From Acidobacteriaceae bacterium (GTDB lineage Bacteria > Acidobacteriota > Terriglobia > Terriglobales > Acidobacteriaceae), in the NCBI GenBank assembly GCA_030037545.1, contig JASHRF010000053.1, positions 22,966 to 86,965 on the forward strand: a stretch of DNA of 64,000 bases. The letters run 5' to 3'. Numbering within the stretch: position 1 is the first letter of the stretch; each line of letters begins with the position of its first letter. A program made the translations under genes and the position numbers. The notes under the pieces were generated by a model. That model had not been told where the DNA came from. It did no database searches and was given only the letters and a program-made list of their open reading frames with translations. This document shows positions 1 to 9,374 of the stretch, piece after piece.

Positions 1-240
1 GACGACGCCCCTCGATCTTGCGCTGCTCCACGCAGGTGGCGCAGGGACAAGCCTCGCGCAGCCACGCAAAGCTCCACGCGCTCCTGTGCCCGTCGGCCCA
101 GTCGATCTCCAGTCCCTTGCCCTCGGTCAGCAGCACCCGAACCTTCTCCGGCGTGATGGCGCTGCGGCTCAGCGGCCGGTTCTCCGCGCTTTCCCGGGCT
201 TGCTCCTCCTCCGACAGAATGCGTATGCCCTCGTGGCTCA
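1..240 (-). CDS. DUF971 (gamma-butyrobetaine hydroxylase-like N-terminal) domain protein, truncated by window edge
   Basis: Open frame on - strand from ATG at 240 to the window edge: MSHEGIRILSEEEQARESAENRPLSRSAITPEKVRVLLTEGKGLEIDWADGHRSAWSFAWLREACPCATCVEQRKIEGRR; CPCATCVEQ motif typical of DUF971. Not in the ORF track because it is open-ended. Confidence 0.75.
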
Positions 241-244
241 TAAA

Positions 245-378
245 TACAGTTTACAGTTCACAGTTCGTAGTTCACAGTTCTTGGCTGGCAATTGACAAGC
301 GGGGCACTGTGAACTGAGAACTGCTTTTACTCACCAGCGCGGTACTGTGAACTATGAACTACGAACGTGAACTGTCTT
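245..378. repeat. 7-nt periodic intergenic array with inverted partner
   Basis: tacagtt-tacagtt-cacagtt-cgtagtt-cacagtt (245-279), then inverted units tgtgaac-tatgaac-tacgaac-gtgaac at ~345-376. Confidence 0.85.
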
Positions 379-1189
379 ACTGTTTCCAGAAAAACCACGC
401 CGCCATCGAGAGCCCGATCGCCACCACCAGCCCGCGCAGCACCGGCTGCGGGACGCGTTTCGCCAGGCTGGCCGAAGCGTAGCCGCCGATTCCTGCGGCA
501 ATCATGGCAGCAAAACAGTAGCGCCACACAACCTGCCCGTCCGCGATAAAAATCGCAAAAGCAATGCCGTTCGCCAGCAGGTTAGCGACCACCTTGAGCG
601 CGTTGATGGCATTGATGTCGTCGTAGCCGAAGAGCGCCAACATGGTCATGAAGAGAAAGCCTGCGCCGGCGCCAAAGTAGCCCACATAAAAGCTGACCGC
701 GACGGCGGCAAAAAACAGCGGCACGCGGCGCGGCGCATGCACTTCTCCGGCCCTTACGCGCCCGCGCCGAACCTGCTTCAACCGCTCCAGCCCGCGCGAG
801 ACCGGACCGCTGACGGCAAAGATCGAAGCCGCGCCCAGCAGTAACCACGGCACCAGATGAAGAAATGTCATTTGCGGCGTGTTCAGCAGCACCAAGGCTC
901 CGGCCGTTCCCCCAACTAGCCCGGCCAGCCCCATCAGCCCCGCCGCGCGCAGATTTTTCCGCACGTCCTCGCGATACGCGGCCACCGACGTAAGCTGGCC
1001 TGGCCAGATGGCCACCGTATTGGTGGCATTTGCGTTCACCGGCAGAACGCCCATGCCCAGAATCGCGGGAAACGACAGAAACGACCCGCCGCCGGCCACG
1101 GCATTCAGCACCCCGGCCAAAAATCCGGCTACAGTGAGCCAGATCCATCGCCAGTCCATGCTGGAGAAAAAAACCGGAGTGTGCGCCAT
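377..1189 (-). CDS. TauE/SafE-type sulfite exporter family membrane protein
   Basis: Multi-TM ORF with GFLAGVLNAVAGGGSFLSFPAILGMGV and C-terminal repeat typical of TauE/SafE. Confidence 0.85.
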   Translation of the reverse strand: MAHTPVFFSSMDWRWIWLTVAGFLAGVLNAVAGGGSFLSFPAILGMGVLPVNANATNTVAIWPGQLTSVAAYREDVRKNLRAAGLMGLAGLVGGTAGALVLLNTPQMTFLHLVPWLLLGAASIFAVSGPVSRGLERLKQVRRGRVRAGEVHAPRRVPLFFAAVAVSFYVGYFGAGAGFLFMTMLALFGYDDINAINALKVVANLLANGIAFAIFIADGQVVWRYCFAAMIAAGIGGYASASLAKRVPQPVLRGLVVAIGLSMAAWFFWKQ

Positions 1190-1497
1190 TTCGCTTCATT
1201 GTAGCGGCCGACCATTCGCCGCTCGCGCCCGCTAACTTGCCCAATTCGCCATGTGCGCTCGAGGCGCGCCAAATCGCTGCCCTTGTCTTCCCAATTCCTC
1301 ATCCTGTTCCGCCGGATCTTTTGGGCGGACCGCCAGACCAGACTGCCAAGTGACCGGAGCCCGCCGCAAATGAGGGGCTTGACACGAAGCGGGCGCATCC
1401 CTTGGGTCAGACATCGATGTTCCTCAATGCAATGGGTGGTTGAAGCCAGTATGTATGCGCGGAAGCGAAGCAGCATGGTATTGGAGTAGTAACTGCG

Positions 1498-1638
1498 GGT
1501 AAAGCAGACGATTATGAAACTTGGGACGAATTGGTTGAACCTGTCCGCCACGAACCCGACCCCGAGCGCATGAATGATTTCCTGGCAGTTCAAATGTCCC
1601 AAGGGTTCCGCGAACAGATCATTAAGTGGTTCAAATAA
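1498..1638 (+). pseudogene. Short gene remnant (C-terminal fragment)
   Basis: Frame reads AGKADDYETWDELVEPVRHEPDPERMNDFLAVQMSQGFREQIIKWFK*, protein-like but with no start or upstream gene body. Confidence 0.3.
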
Positions 1639-1709
1639 TGGTTGGGCCGCTCAGCGTTGCTGAGCTCCCCGCGATTTGCGCGGAACGCGCGGTAGCTGCA
1701 TGCAATGCC

Positions 1710-2033
1710 CTACATCAGGACCTTCAGGCCGTGTTTCTGGACAATCGATAGCAGCTTGAGGGCCATGCCGCTGGGCTTTTTGGCGCCGGTCTCCCACTTC
1801 TCCACCGTGGACTCGCTGGTGTTGAGATAGCGCGCAAAGAGGGGCTGGCTGACCTTGTGGCTTTCGCGAATCTGCTTGATCTGCCGCGGTGCAAAGGACT
1901 CGGGAACGGCGAGGCAGGCGGCGTCGAAGCGACGCATGGTGGCCTTGTCGATAGTTCCGGCGCGATGCATGCCCGCGGCTGCGCTGTGAATGGCCTCAAA
2001 GGCCTCGCTCTTGTACTTACGGCCGGCGCTCAT
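1710..2033 (-). CDS. XRE/HTH antitoxin of HigBA-type TA pair
   Basis: ESFAPRQIKQIRESHKVSQPLFARYLNTSESTVEKWETGAKKPSGMALKLLSIVQKHGLKVL; directly downstream of a RelE-like ORF. Confidence 0.85.
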   Translation of the reverse strand: MSAGRKYKSEAFEAIHSAAAGMHRAGTIDKATMRRFDAACLAVPESFAPRQIKQIRESHKVSQPLFARYLNTSESTVEKWETGAKKPSGMALKLLSIVQKHGLKVLM

Positions 2034-2098
2034 CGGCAAATCTCCTCCAGTTCGCCGCACTGCAGTTCGCGCGCGGCCTCGGCATCGGTTTTGCGAGC

Positions 2099-2401
2099 CT
2101 AAACCGCCGCCAAACCGCGAAATGCAGCCAGTTCGCCGTCGTCGATATTCGCGCGGTCCTGTTTAGCGAACAGATAAACATAAACCCAGTACCGGCAGCC
2201 CCGGGCGAGAACAATCGAGCGATAGAGATTGCGGCCCAGACGCTTCTTGAAGACGCCGCCGCCGAGGTCGTCGGCTTGACCGAGCATGACCTGATGGATA
2301 GCGGTACATAGCTCCGCGTCGCTGATACGCGCCTTGCGTGCTCTCCTTGAAAACCAGGCGGTCTTGAAGATCCGCCAGGGCTCTTGCTTCTGGATCGCCA
2401 C
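2099..2401 (-). CDS. RelE/HigB-like toxin
   Basis: 100 aa, WRIFKTAWFSRRARKARISDAELCTAI...GGGVFKKRLGRNLYRSIVLARGCRYWVYVYLFAKQDRANI; toxin-first order as in higBA. Confidence 0.8.
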   Translation of the reverse strand: MAIQKQEPWRIFKTAWFSRRARKARISDAELCTAIHQVMLGQADDLGGGVFKKRLGRNLYRSIVLARGCRYWVYVYLFAKQDRANIDDGELAAFRGLAAV

Positions 2402-2526
2402 AAATCAATTGTAGCACCAGGTGCTATCAAAAAAGAGCGAATATTTTCAGGCTGATGCACAAAGTCCGTCCGCAATGCGGACGGACTTTGGTAATACGCC
2501 GAAGGCACGGTTGCTGCATGCAGGGC

Positions 2527-4680
2527 TCAGTCCCCGGCAACGGGCTCGCCTTCTTCTTTGCGGATGCGGTTGATGGGGCTGGCAGCGTTGTTCGATGCGG
2601 GGCGGATGCTGTCGAGGCTCACCAGGCCGTCGGCGGGCTTTTCACCGAGGACGTGCTCGCGATACAGCTTGGCCATCCTGGCGTTTTCGGCGTCCTGCTT
2701 GAGCTTGGCTTCGAGACTTTGTTTTTCCAGGCTCTGCTTGTCGCGGGCACGGATGCGTTCTTCGCGCGCGTTCTTGGCGATGCCCAGGTTGTCGAGCGTG
2801 TGGTTGGCTTCGGCGTTCACGTGCTCCATGTTGAGCTGCAGATGGTGGCCCACCTGATTCATGCCCACCTTCTTGCCGCCGGCGAAGATCTCGTGGCGTC
2901 CATGCTCCTCGTACCACTTGGTGAGCGTGGCCGTCATGTGCATCTTCTCGATGATGTTGCGCCAGCCGATGCCGGTATTGTACGCGCAGAAGCTGATTTC
3001 GCCTTCCTGCGTGGCGTAAGGAATGATGCACTGCTCGGTGCGGCGGAAGTCGTAGTTGAACAAATCCTGGAACCACATGCCGGCGATGAAGAGGAAGTTC
3101 CAGCGGTCCTGGCGGCGCTTCTTGATGTCTTCCATGGTCCGGTCGCCTTTCACGCTGCCGTAGTTCTTGCCGGTGGCGTTGAAGGTCTTGTCCATCTTCT
3201 TCAGCATGTCAGTGATCTTGAAGTGGGTGGGCGCCTGGAAGGGATCGTAATTACGCAACAGCGAGAGACCAAGGCCAATTACAGAAAGCCATCTGCCGCG
3301 AGCGGCGTCGTTCACCTTGGCCAAGTCCTTAGCCACCTGGTCCATGTGCAGGAAGGCCGTTACGGGCGCGGCTTCCTTGGTTTCCTTGTCGATCATCATG
3401 GCCATGCCGATGCCGCAGTTGGGATGGCATCCGCAGGAGAGCTGGCCCCACTCGGCCTGCGGCCCGTGCACCAGGTCGGCCCAGTCGGAGAAGGTGCTCA
3501 TAAAGCTGATGGGGAACCAGTCGCGCTCGGGCACGCCGAAGCCGCACTGATTCTTGATGTCGTGGGCCATGTGGCTGAGTGTGTAGCGCTGGGCCACACG
3601 GCGCTCGTCGGTAATGTCCTCATCGCGGCCGGTAAAGCTGACCGGCTGGAAGCTGAGGAAACTGATGGTCTTGGGATTGTCGAGCGCGAACTGGATGATG
3701 CGGCCGACCTGCTCGTTGTTGATGCCGTTCACGATGGTGGTGACGGGCACGATCTCCACGCCGGCTTCGTGAAGGTTGTTGATGGCCTGCAGCTTTACGT
3801 CGAAGAGGTTGCCAACCTTGCGGTGCGAGTTGGCGGCATTACCGATGCCGTCGAATTGGAGATACACGTAGCGCAGGCCTGCTTCCGCGGCGGCGCGGCA
3901 CAGCTCCTTGGACTTGGCGAACTCGATGCCGTTCGAGGCCGCCTGCACGCTGTTGTAACCCACCTTGCGCGAGTAAGCCACGGCGTCAAGGAAGTAGGGC
4001 GAGAGCGTGGGCTCGCCGCCGCTGAACTGCACACTCATCTGCCGCTTGGGCTTGATGGTGATGGCGTTGTCAAGCATGGTCTTGATCTCGTCCCACGTGA
4101 GCTCGTGGACGAAGCCCACCTGGTTGGCGTCCATGAAGCAGGGATCGCACATCATGTTGCAGCGGTTGGTCAGGTCGATAGTCAGCACCGAGCCGCGGCC
4201 ATTGGTAATCGTGGAGGTGCCGTGATGGTGCAGATCCTGGTCGCCCTTGCCGTGGGCGCGCATGTCGCGACCGGGGAAGCTCTGTTCGAGATGCTTGAAG
4301 AACGCCGGATCGATCGACATTACGTCTTCGAAATGGCCGTGCTTGGGGCAGTCCTTCACCATCAGGATTTTGCCGTCGCGCTCGATGATCTGGGCCTTGA
4401 TCTCCCCCACTTTCTCGTTGAGCAGCACTTCGTGGGGCAGCTTTCCGTCGAGAATCTGCTTGCGGATCTCGGGGACGCACCTGGGGCAGAGCGAGTCCGT
4501 GGTGCGCGGCCAGCCGAGCGGCGGCTTCTCCTTTTGCCAGGACTTCATCAGGGGCTTGTCGCTCCACTTGGGCGTGAAGGAGGGGTTGGGGCTGATGCGG
4601 TTCAGTCGGTCGAAGACGACCCACGCACCCCGCGCCGCGTAGACCGCGGCCTTCTCAACATACTTAACAGCTTTAGCCAT
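2527..4680 (-). CDS. Radical SAM protein of the Tes / membrane-spanning lipid synthase type
   Basis: TNRCNMMCDPCFMDANQVG (CX3CX2C), QFSGGEPTLSPYFLDA, N-terminal RTTDSLCPRCVPEI...KDCPKHGHFEDV, LSCGCHPNCGIG; likely ATG at 4680 (MAKAVKYVEKAAVYAARG). Confidence 0.8.
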   Translation of the reverse strand: MAKAVKYVEKAAVYAARGAWVVFDRLNRISPNPSFTPKWSDKPLMKSWQKEKPPLGWPRTTDSLCPRCVPEIRKQILDGKLPHEVLLNEKVGEIKAQIIERDGKILMVKDCPKHGHFEDVMSIDPAFFKHLEQSFPGRDMRAHGKGDQDLHHHGTSTITNGRGSVLTIDLTNRCNMMCDPCFMDANQVGFVHELTWDEIKTMLDNAITIKPKRQMSVQFSGGEPTLSPYFLDAVAYSRKVGYNSVQAASNGIEFAKSKELCRAAAEAGLRYVYLQFDGIGNAANSHRKVGNLFDVKLQAINNLHEAGVEIVPVTTIVNGINNEQVGRIIQFALDNPKTISFLSFQPVSFTGRDEDITDERRVAQRYTLSHMAHDIKNQCGFGVPERDWFPISFMSTFSDWADLVHGPQAEWGQLSCGCHPNCGIGMAMMIDKETKEAAPVTAFLHMDQVAKDLAKVNDAARGRWLSVIGLGLSLLRNYDPFQAPTHFKITDMLKKMDKTFNATGKNYGSVKGDRTMEDIKKRRQDRWNFLFIAGMWFQDLFNYDFRRTEQCIIPYATQEGEISFCAYNTGIGWRNIIEKMHMTATLTKWYEEHGRHEIFAGGKKVGMNQVGHHLQLNMEHVNAEANHTLDNLGIAKNAREERIRARDKQSLEKQSLEAKLKQDAENARMAKLYREHVLGEKPADGLVSLDSIRPASNNAASPINRIRKEEGEPVAGD

Positions 4681-4958
4681 AAATCCAATCTCCCCAATCA
4701 AAAATTTGTTCCCATAGCCGGTCCGCTTTGTTGGCCTGCTTGCTTGGCCGTCCATTTCGAAACTGAACGGCCTGAAAACCCATTGCAAGGGTAATCGGGC
4801 GGGCTTGGCATCCCAACCCTAGTGCAGTGAATGGTGGAAACCTGCGAGTGAATGGGGAGAATGGCGAGAGGAACGGGAGATCGCGAAGGGTTGCCCGGGA
4901 GGACCCTAAGTCGTTTCAGGAGATGGAAATGCAGCCGAGGCAGTTCCTGCAGCATCGC

Positions 4959-6482
4959 TCACTGCAGCGCGTAGCCCAGCAGAATACCCGCCGCGGCCTG
5001 GCCCTCGCAATTCGCCTCCGTGCTGACGAAGTGGTCGTGGGTGGTGGCGCAACTATAGAGAGGCACGGTTGACAGGCCCGCAGGCGGCTGCGTGTACGCG
5101 TAGCCTTCGAGACCGAGAGCCAGCGCGCCTCCGCAGGCGCTGTCGGTAGAGACGAAATAATCGGTTGCGCCGTTTTTGCAGGCATAGAGCGCGAGGGTTG
5201 CGTCTTGGCCAGCTCCATTCTGGGGGCTTTCATAGAGATGGCCAAGCGTGGACTCGAGAGTGAACCCTCCTGCCTGATCGATGTATCCAGTGGTGGTCTC
5301 GTGCACGCTCGAATTCTGGTAAAGATTGAGCGCCATCAGCGGCTGGCCCGGCTTCCAGTTGTCTACGCCTACATCCCACTGGTTGGGTTGCGCGGAGCTG
5401 CTTATGGCAGCGGGCGAGGCGTTCCACGCCGGACGGGGATTGGAAATCGAGGTCAGCAGTTGGACGATCGGATACGAGCCCACGTCGAGGCTGCCGTAGG
5501 GGTCGCGCACAAATCCTGCGATGAAATTCGATTCATAGCCGGTGGCGTTGGTGTCGAAGGTGTGCAGCTCCTGCCACGGCGTGGCGCCCGTCAGCAGCGA
5601 AGCGGCGGGAATGCGGTAGAGCGTCACGCCCATCTGGCCGCGCTCCTGAACATTGCCGGTGGTGGAAGGCTGGCGCACGTCCGCATTGAAGACCGCGTAC
5701 CAGTATTGAGTGGCGGGATCGTAGGCCATGTCGCCCCAGCTTGCCTGGGGGTCTTCAAGGCCGTTGGTGGCCAGCGTGCCGACGAGTTGAAAGTGAACGC
5801 CGTCGGTCGAGGTCGCTTCACGGTGAACGGTGGCGGCGTTGGAGTCCTCGTAAAAGAGGGTGATGGCAGACTTGCCGTCGCCGTTATAGGGCGCGGGCTG
5901 GCCTACGCCGTAGTGGATTGCGGTAGCCGCGGCGATAATCGGATATGGATACTTCTTCCAATGGACGCCGTCATTGGAAAAGGCCACGCCGATGCTGTTG
6001 GCGAAGCCGGACTGGAGGGCCGTGCCCACGTAATACATGGCGTAGGAGTAGGTTTGGCCGTCGCCGAGCGGGTTTACGAACGCGCCGCCGGTCACCTGCG
6101 GATTGCAGGTGTAGGCCGAGTCCCACGTTCCCGGCGTTTCCCCCATCACCGTCACCGGATCGGAGACTTTTCCGGTGAGGGGATCGACGGTGGAGTACTG
6201 GATAGTATCAGAGTCCTGAGACGAGTCGTTGGGGTTGGGTGCGTAGCCGCACCACCAGATCTTGATCGTGCCGGCGGATTCGATGACCGAAGGCGAGTAG
6301 TCGTAGAGATTGGGACGGCCCACGATGGCACCGGCGGGAACGCCTTTGATAGAAGCGCCGCAGCCGGCGGCGAGTAGAAGCGCCAGGGAAAGAATCACAA
6401 GGGTTGGACGGTTCGCGGCAGAGAGCGGCGCACGCAGAGAGCCAGGAATGAAACGGCCATTCCGGCCGGAAGCAGTCGACAC
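4959..6482 (-). CDS. Predicted lipoprotein, beta-propeller/GH43-like body with two C-terminal LY(A/S)C...(Y/H)FVST repeats
   Basis: Signal and lipobox-like LVILSLALLLAAGCGAS; C-terminal repeats ALYACKNGATDYFVSTDSACGG / PLYSCATTHDHFVSTEANCEGQ. Confidence 0.6.
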   Translation of the reverse strand: MSTASGRNGRFIPGSLRAPLSAANRPTLVILSLALLLAAGCGASIKGVPAGAIVGRPNLYDYSPSVIESAGTIKIWWCGYAPNPNDSSQDSDTIQYSTVDPLTGKVSDPVTVMGETPGTWDSAYTCNPQVTGGAFVNPLGDGQTYSYAMYYVGTALQSGFANSIGVAFSNDGVHWKKYPYPIIAAATAIHYGVGQPAPYNGDGKSAITLFYEDSNAATVHREATSTDGVHFQLVGTLATNGLEDPQASWGDMAYDPATQYWYAVFNADVRQPSTTGNVQERGQMGVTLYRIPAASLLTGATPWQELHTFDTNATGYESNFIAGFVRDPYGSLDVGSYPIVQLLTSISNPRPAWNASPAAISSSAQPNQWDVGVDNWKPGQPLMALNLYQNSSVHETTTGYIDQAGGFTLESTLGHLYESPQNGAGQDATLALYACKNGATDYFVSTDSACGGALALGLEGYAYTQPPAGLSTVPLYSCATTHDHFVSTEANCEGQAAAGILLGYALQ

Positions 6483-6887
6483 GCAGAGGTCCTATCTCTG
6501 GATTCGGGGAAAAATGTGACGCAAAACAGTTTGCGGAGAGCCGGGCGGTGGTTCTTTATGCCCCTTATGAAATAAGTTGAAGCTTCTGCGCCGCGCCGGC
6601 TGCTTTTCTTCGCTTACCCGCGAAATCCAAACAGCAACCACCAGCTCCGGTGCGCACGAGGGACAGCGATATGGAAGTCAAATCGCCAGCCTGGACGGTG
6701 CGCGTCAGGTTTATCTGATAGTGATGCGCTAAATATAGCAGAAAAAATCGGCGTGTTTCGGGACAAAATCGGGAGCGTTCAAACGTTGAAGGGGCAGGAG
6801 TTGTGCGTCCATGGGGGGTGGGCGCTCCAGCCTGCCCGGCGCGCTGTGAGGCCGGCCCTGACATTAGTGGTTTTGGGGCCATCGCTT

Positions 6888-7904
6888 TCACGGCCCGGCT
6901 GCGGTGTCGGTGCGTGCTGCCTGGTTGATAATCTGCTGCACCAACACGATGCGGACGTGGATGTGGCTGGCGAGGTCGGGGAGGAATTCGGTGATGAAGT
7001 TGTCGATAGGCGCGGTGGACAGATCGAGTCCGTAGCGGGCGGTGCTGGCGCGGAGATTGGTCTTCTGGCCGGGCACGTAGAGATTGTTGATGGACTCGTC
7101 GGCGGCGAAGCCCACCAGGTCCGCGTAGTTGGGCATGCCTTTGCCGTTGTCGCCTTCGGTCCACGCAATCTGGGCGATGCAATGAACCGCGCGGCGCTTG
7201 ATGCTGGCGTTGGGCATGCGGTGGTAGTGCGGGTCCTGGTGGGTAATCGAGGGAATCAGGAAGGTTCCGAAGAACTCGCCCACCATGTCCTGTGTAAAGC
7301 TGACGCCCATGTCGTTCGCCCAGCCGTGGAAGCCAGGGCCCTCGGGCGAGTGCGAGTTTGTGGCCACGGTAAACGCCGATCCCCCGGCGATGGTCAGTAG
7401 GTTGAAGGGGTCGATGAGGTTGCGGCCGGCGAGATGCGCCTTCTGAAGCGGTGTGAGCGCTTTGACCTGCGGCCCATTGAGGAAGCGCGCGTACCAGTTG
7501 ATGATGGGAACGTGCGGCACGCAAAGGGTGACGCCGACGATGCGCGGCGGAGCGGCGAGCGCGGCGGTGTAGGCTTCAGAAACTTCTTCGGCGCGCACCG
7601 CCGCCGTGGCCGCCAGGGTGGCGGCGGCATTGCGCAGCTCGCAGGGACCGGCCGGAGCAAGATTGGGATGCGTTGCAGACTTGGCCTGGGGCGCGGAACT
7701 GGATTGAGGCGCGGACCCTTGTAGCTCTGGCGCCGACACCTGGGGTTGAGGCGCGTCAGGGAGGGCTGCGGCCAAGGACGGCCGGTTGCTCTGCGCAGGC
7801 CAAGCGGGAATGCCTGCGGAGACCAGGAGGCAGGCGAGCGAGCTTCTTTGCATCCAGCGTCTTGCGAGAACTGCCATCGATCTCCTATTTACGGCCAGCC
7901 CCAA
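6888..7904 (-). CDS. Conserved hypothetical exported protein
   Basis: Long ORF with signal-like N-terminus and a Pro/Ser/Gln-rich linker; coding strand favoured over overlapping shadow ORFs. Confidence 0.6.
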   Translation of the reverse strand: MGLAVNRRSMAVLARRWMQRSSLACLLVSAGIPAWPAQSNRPSLAAALPDAPQPQVSAPELQGSAPQSSSAPQAKSATHPNLAPAGPCELRNAAATLAATAAVRAEEVSEAYTAALAAPPRIVGVTLCVPHVPIINWYARFLNGPQVKALTPLQKAHLAGRNLIDPFNLLTIAGGSAFTVATNSHSPEGPGFHGWANDMGVSFTQDMVGEFFGTFLIPSITHQDPHYHRMPNASIKRRAVHCIAQIAWTEGDNGKGMPNYADLVGFAADESINNLYVPGQKTNLRASTARYGLDLSTAPIDNFITEFLPDLASHIHVRIVLVQQIINQAARTDTAAGP

Positions 7905-8184
7905 CCGGTGGGACGCTAATTAGTGGAAAAAGGTCGCACCCGACGTCGTTGCACGCAACGTCACTCGTGGTCGCACGCAACAAAGGTCCCTGGAACCGTG
8001 TTCGACTTCTACAGCATAGGTTCGGGAGCCGCGACCCTGTTAACGTTTGCGGCACGTTGCCCCGGGCAGGTATTGACGCAATAGAGTCCGTCCAGGAGAC
8101 TGAGATCAGGTTGGCTCGAACGGCGAGAGACGGCTGGATGTGTAACCGCTTCGAGAAGCGCTTATCCTCGAAGGTGACTCGAAT

Positions 8185-8466
8185 ATGAGCAGTTATCCCC
8201 CACCCGGCCCCAGTATTCCCGGTTTCGGCCAACGCATTGAAGAGGCCATCGAGCTGATGGAGATGGAACTGCGTCACGCCGTGGCCTATGTGAATGACGC
8301 CGTGGTGCCGCAGGTGCGGCGGGAGTCCATCTCGGCCATGCGCAGTGTGGCCGACACGCTGCACAACCTGGCCGACTGCTTCGAGGCGTCGGGGCGCCCG
8401 GCGGGTGAGCCCGCCCGCCCGGCGTCTGGCCCGCCTCAGAACCCGCCAAAGGATCCACGCACTTGA
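8185..8466 (+). CDS. Hypothetical protein
   Basis: 93 aa ORF overlapping the rlpA start by 4 nt; translational coupling likely. Confidence 0.55.
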   Translation: MSSYPPPGPSIPGFGQRIEEAIELMEMELRHAVAYVNDAVVPQVRRESISAMRSVADTLHNLADCFEASGRPAGEPARPASGPPQNPPKDPRT

Positions 8467-9272
8467 ATCTTCTCCGCTCTGGTCCGAGGCGCGGTATGCG
8501 CGCGGCTAGCCTGGCGGGGATGGGCATGTTGTTGCTATTGACGAGTGGATGCCGCCAACGCAGCCAGGTGGCGCAGTTGCCGCCGCAGCAACTGCCGCCG
8601 CCTGCTTCTGTTCCTCTGCCGGCAACTCCTGCTCCGGCAACCGAGCCTCCGGTGCGCATTCCCATCACGCCGGCTCCGCCCGGCGGCATCAGCGCCGGGG
8701 ATCTCGACTTTATCGCCACGCATCGGCCCATCGCCAGTCAGACCGGCTACGCCAGCTGGTATTCGGCGCCGTACAAGGGGCGCAAGGCCGCGAATGGCGA
8801 GGTCTTCGACGATCACGCTATGACGGCTGCGCATCGCACCCTGCCCATGGGGTCGCTGATCGTGGTCACCAATCTCGAAACCGGGCAGTCAGGCGCGATG
8901 CGCATCACCGACCGCGGACCGTTTGTGGAGGGGCGCATTCTGGACTTGACCATGGCTTCGGCAAAGGCTACCGGCATCTACCGTGCGGGAATGGCCAAGG
9001 TGCGCATGGATGTGTACGAGACGCCCAAGCCCATTGGCACGGGCGGACGCTGGTGCGTGCAGATAGGCGCCTATCACAGTGAGCACGCGGCGCTGCGCAT
9101 GAAGGCCAGGCTGGAGCGAGAGTATCCCTCCTCGAACGTGATCGAATTTCCCGGCGAGAACAGCTACTGGGTGCGCATCCGTCCGCAGGGTGACGATCGC
9201 ACCTCGGCCGAGTACATCGCACGTCATACGCATCCCAGCGAAGGCGACGCGTTCCTGACGCGGCTGGATTGA
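8463..9272 (+). CDS. rlpA: RlpA-like septal ring lytic transglycosylase / lipoprotein with SPOR domain
   Basis: GYASWYSAPYKGRKAANGEVFDDHAMTAAHRTLPMGSLIVVTNLETGQSGAMRITDRGPF plus C-terminal WCVQIGAYHSEHAAL...YWVRIRP (SPOR). Confidence 0.9.
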   Translation: MNLLRSGPRRGMRAASLAGMGMLLLLTSGCRQRSQVAQLPPQQLPPPASVPLPATPAPATEPPVRIPITPAPPGGISAGDLDFIATHRPIASQTGYASWYSAPYKGRKAANGEVFDDHAMTAAHRTLPMGSLIVVTNLETGQSGAMRITDRGPFVEGRILDLTMASAKATGIYRAGMAKVRMDVYETPKPIGTGGRWCVQIGAYHSEHAALRMKARLEREYPSSNVIEFPGENSYWVRIRPQGDDRTSAEYIARHTHPSEGDAFLTRLD

Positions 9273-9374
9273 TGAAGGCCGGCGCAGATTCTGGCTGCTG
9301 GCTAGTCCACGATGCGGGAACCCGCCAGATTGTAAAATCGTGCCCTGTTGCAAGGCCGATCTGCGCGATCGGCC

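Noticed and set aside
2455-4794. 779-aa plus-strand ORF and other very long ORFs antisense to clear genes (5205-6377, 17747-19453, 22540-23835, 42091-43293, 61727-62908)
   Set aside because: High-GC shadow ORFs: they lie opposite clearly recognisable proteins (radical SAM, xylulokinase, MFS, symporters) and have low-complexity Ala/Gly/His/Arg-rich translations
7946-7982. gacgtcgttgcacgcaacgtc palindrome and repeated cgcacgcaac upstream of 8185
   Set aside because: Short dyad without a recognisable regulator or second occurrence; may be an operator but cannot be supported
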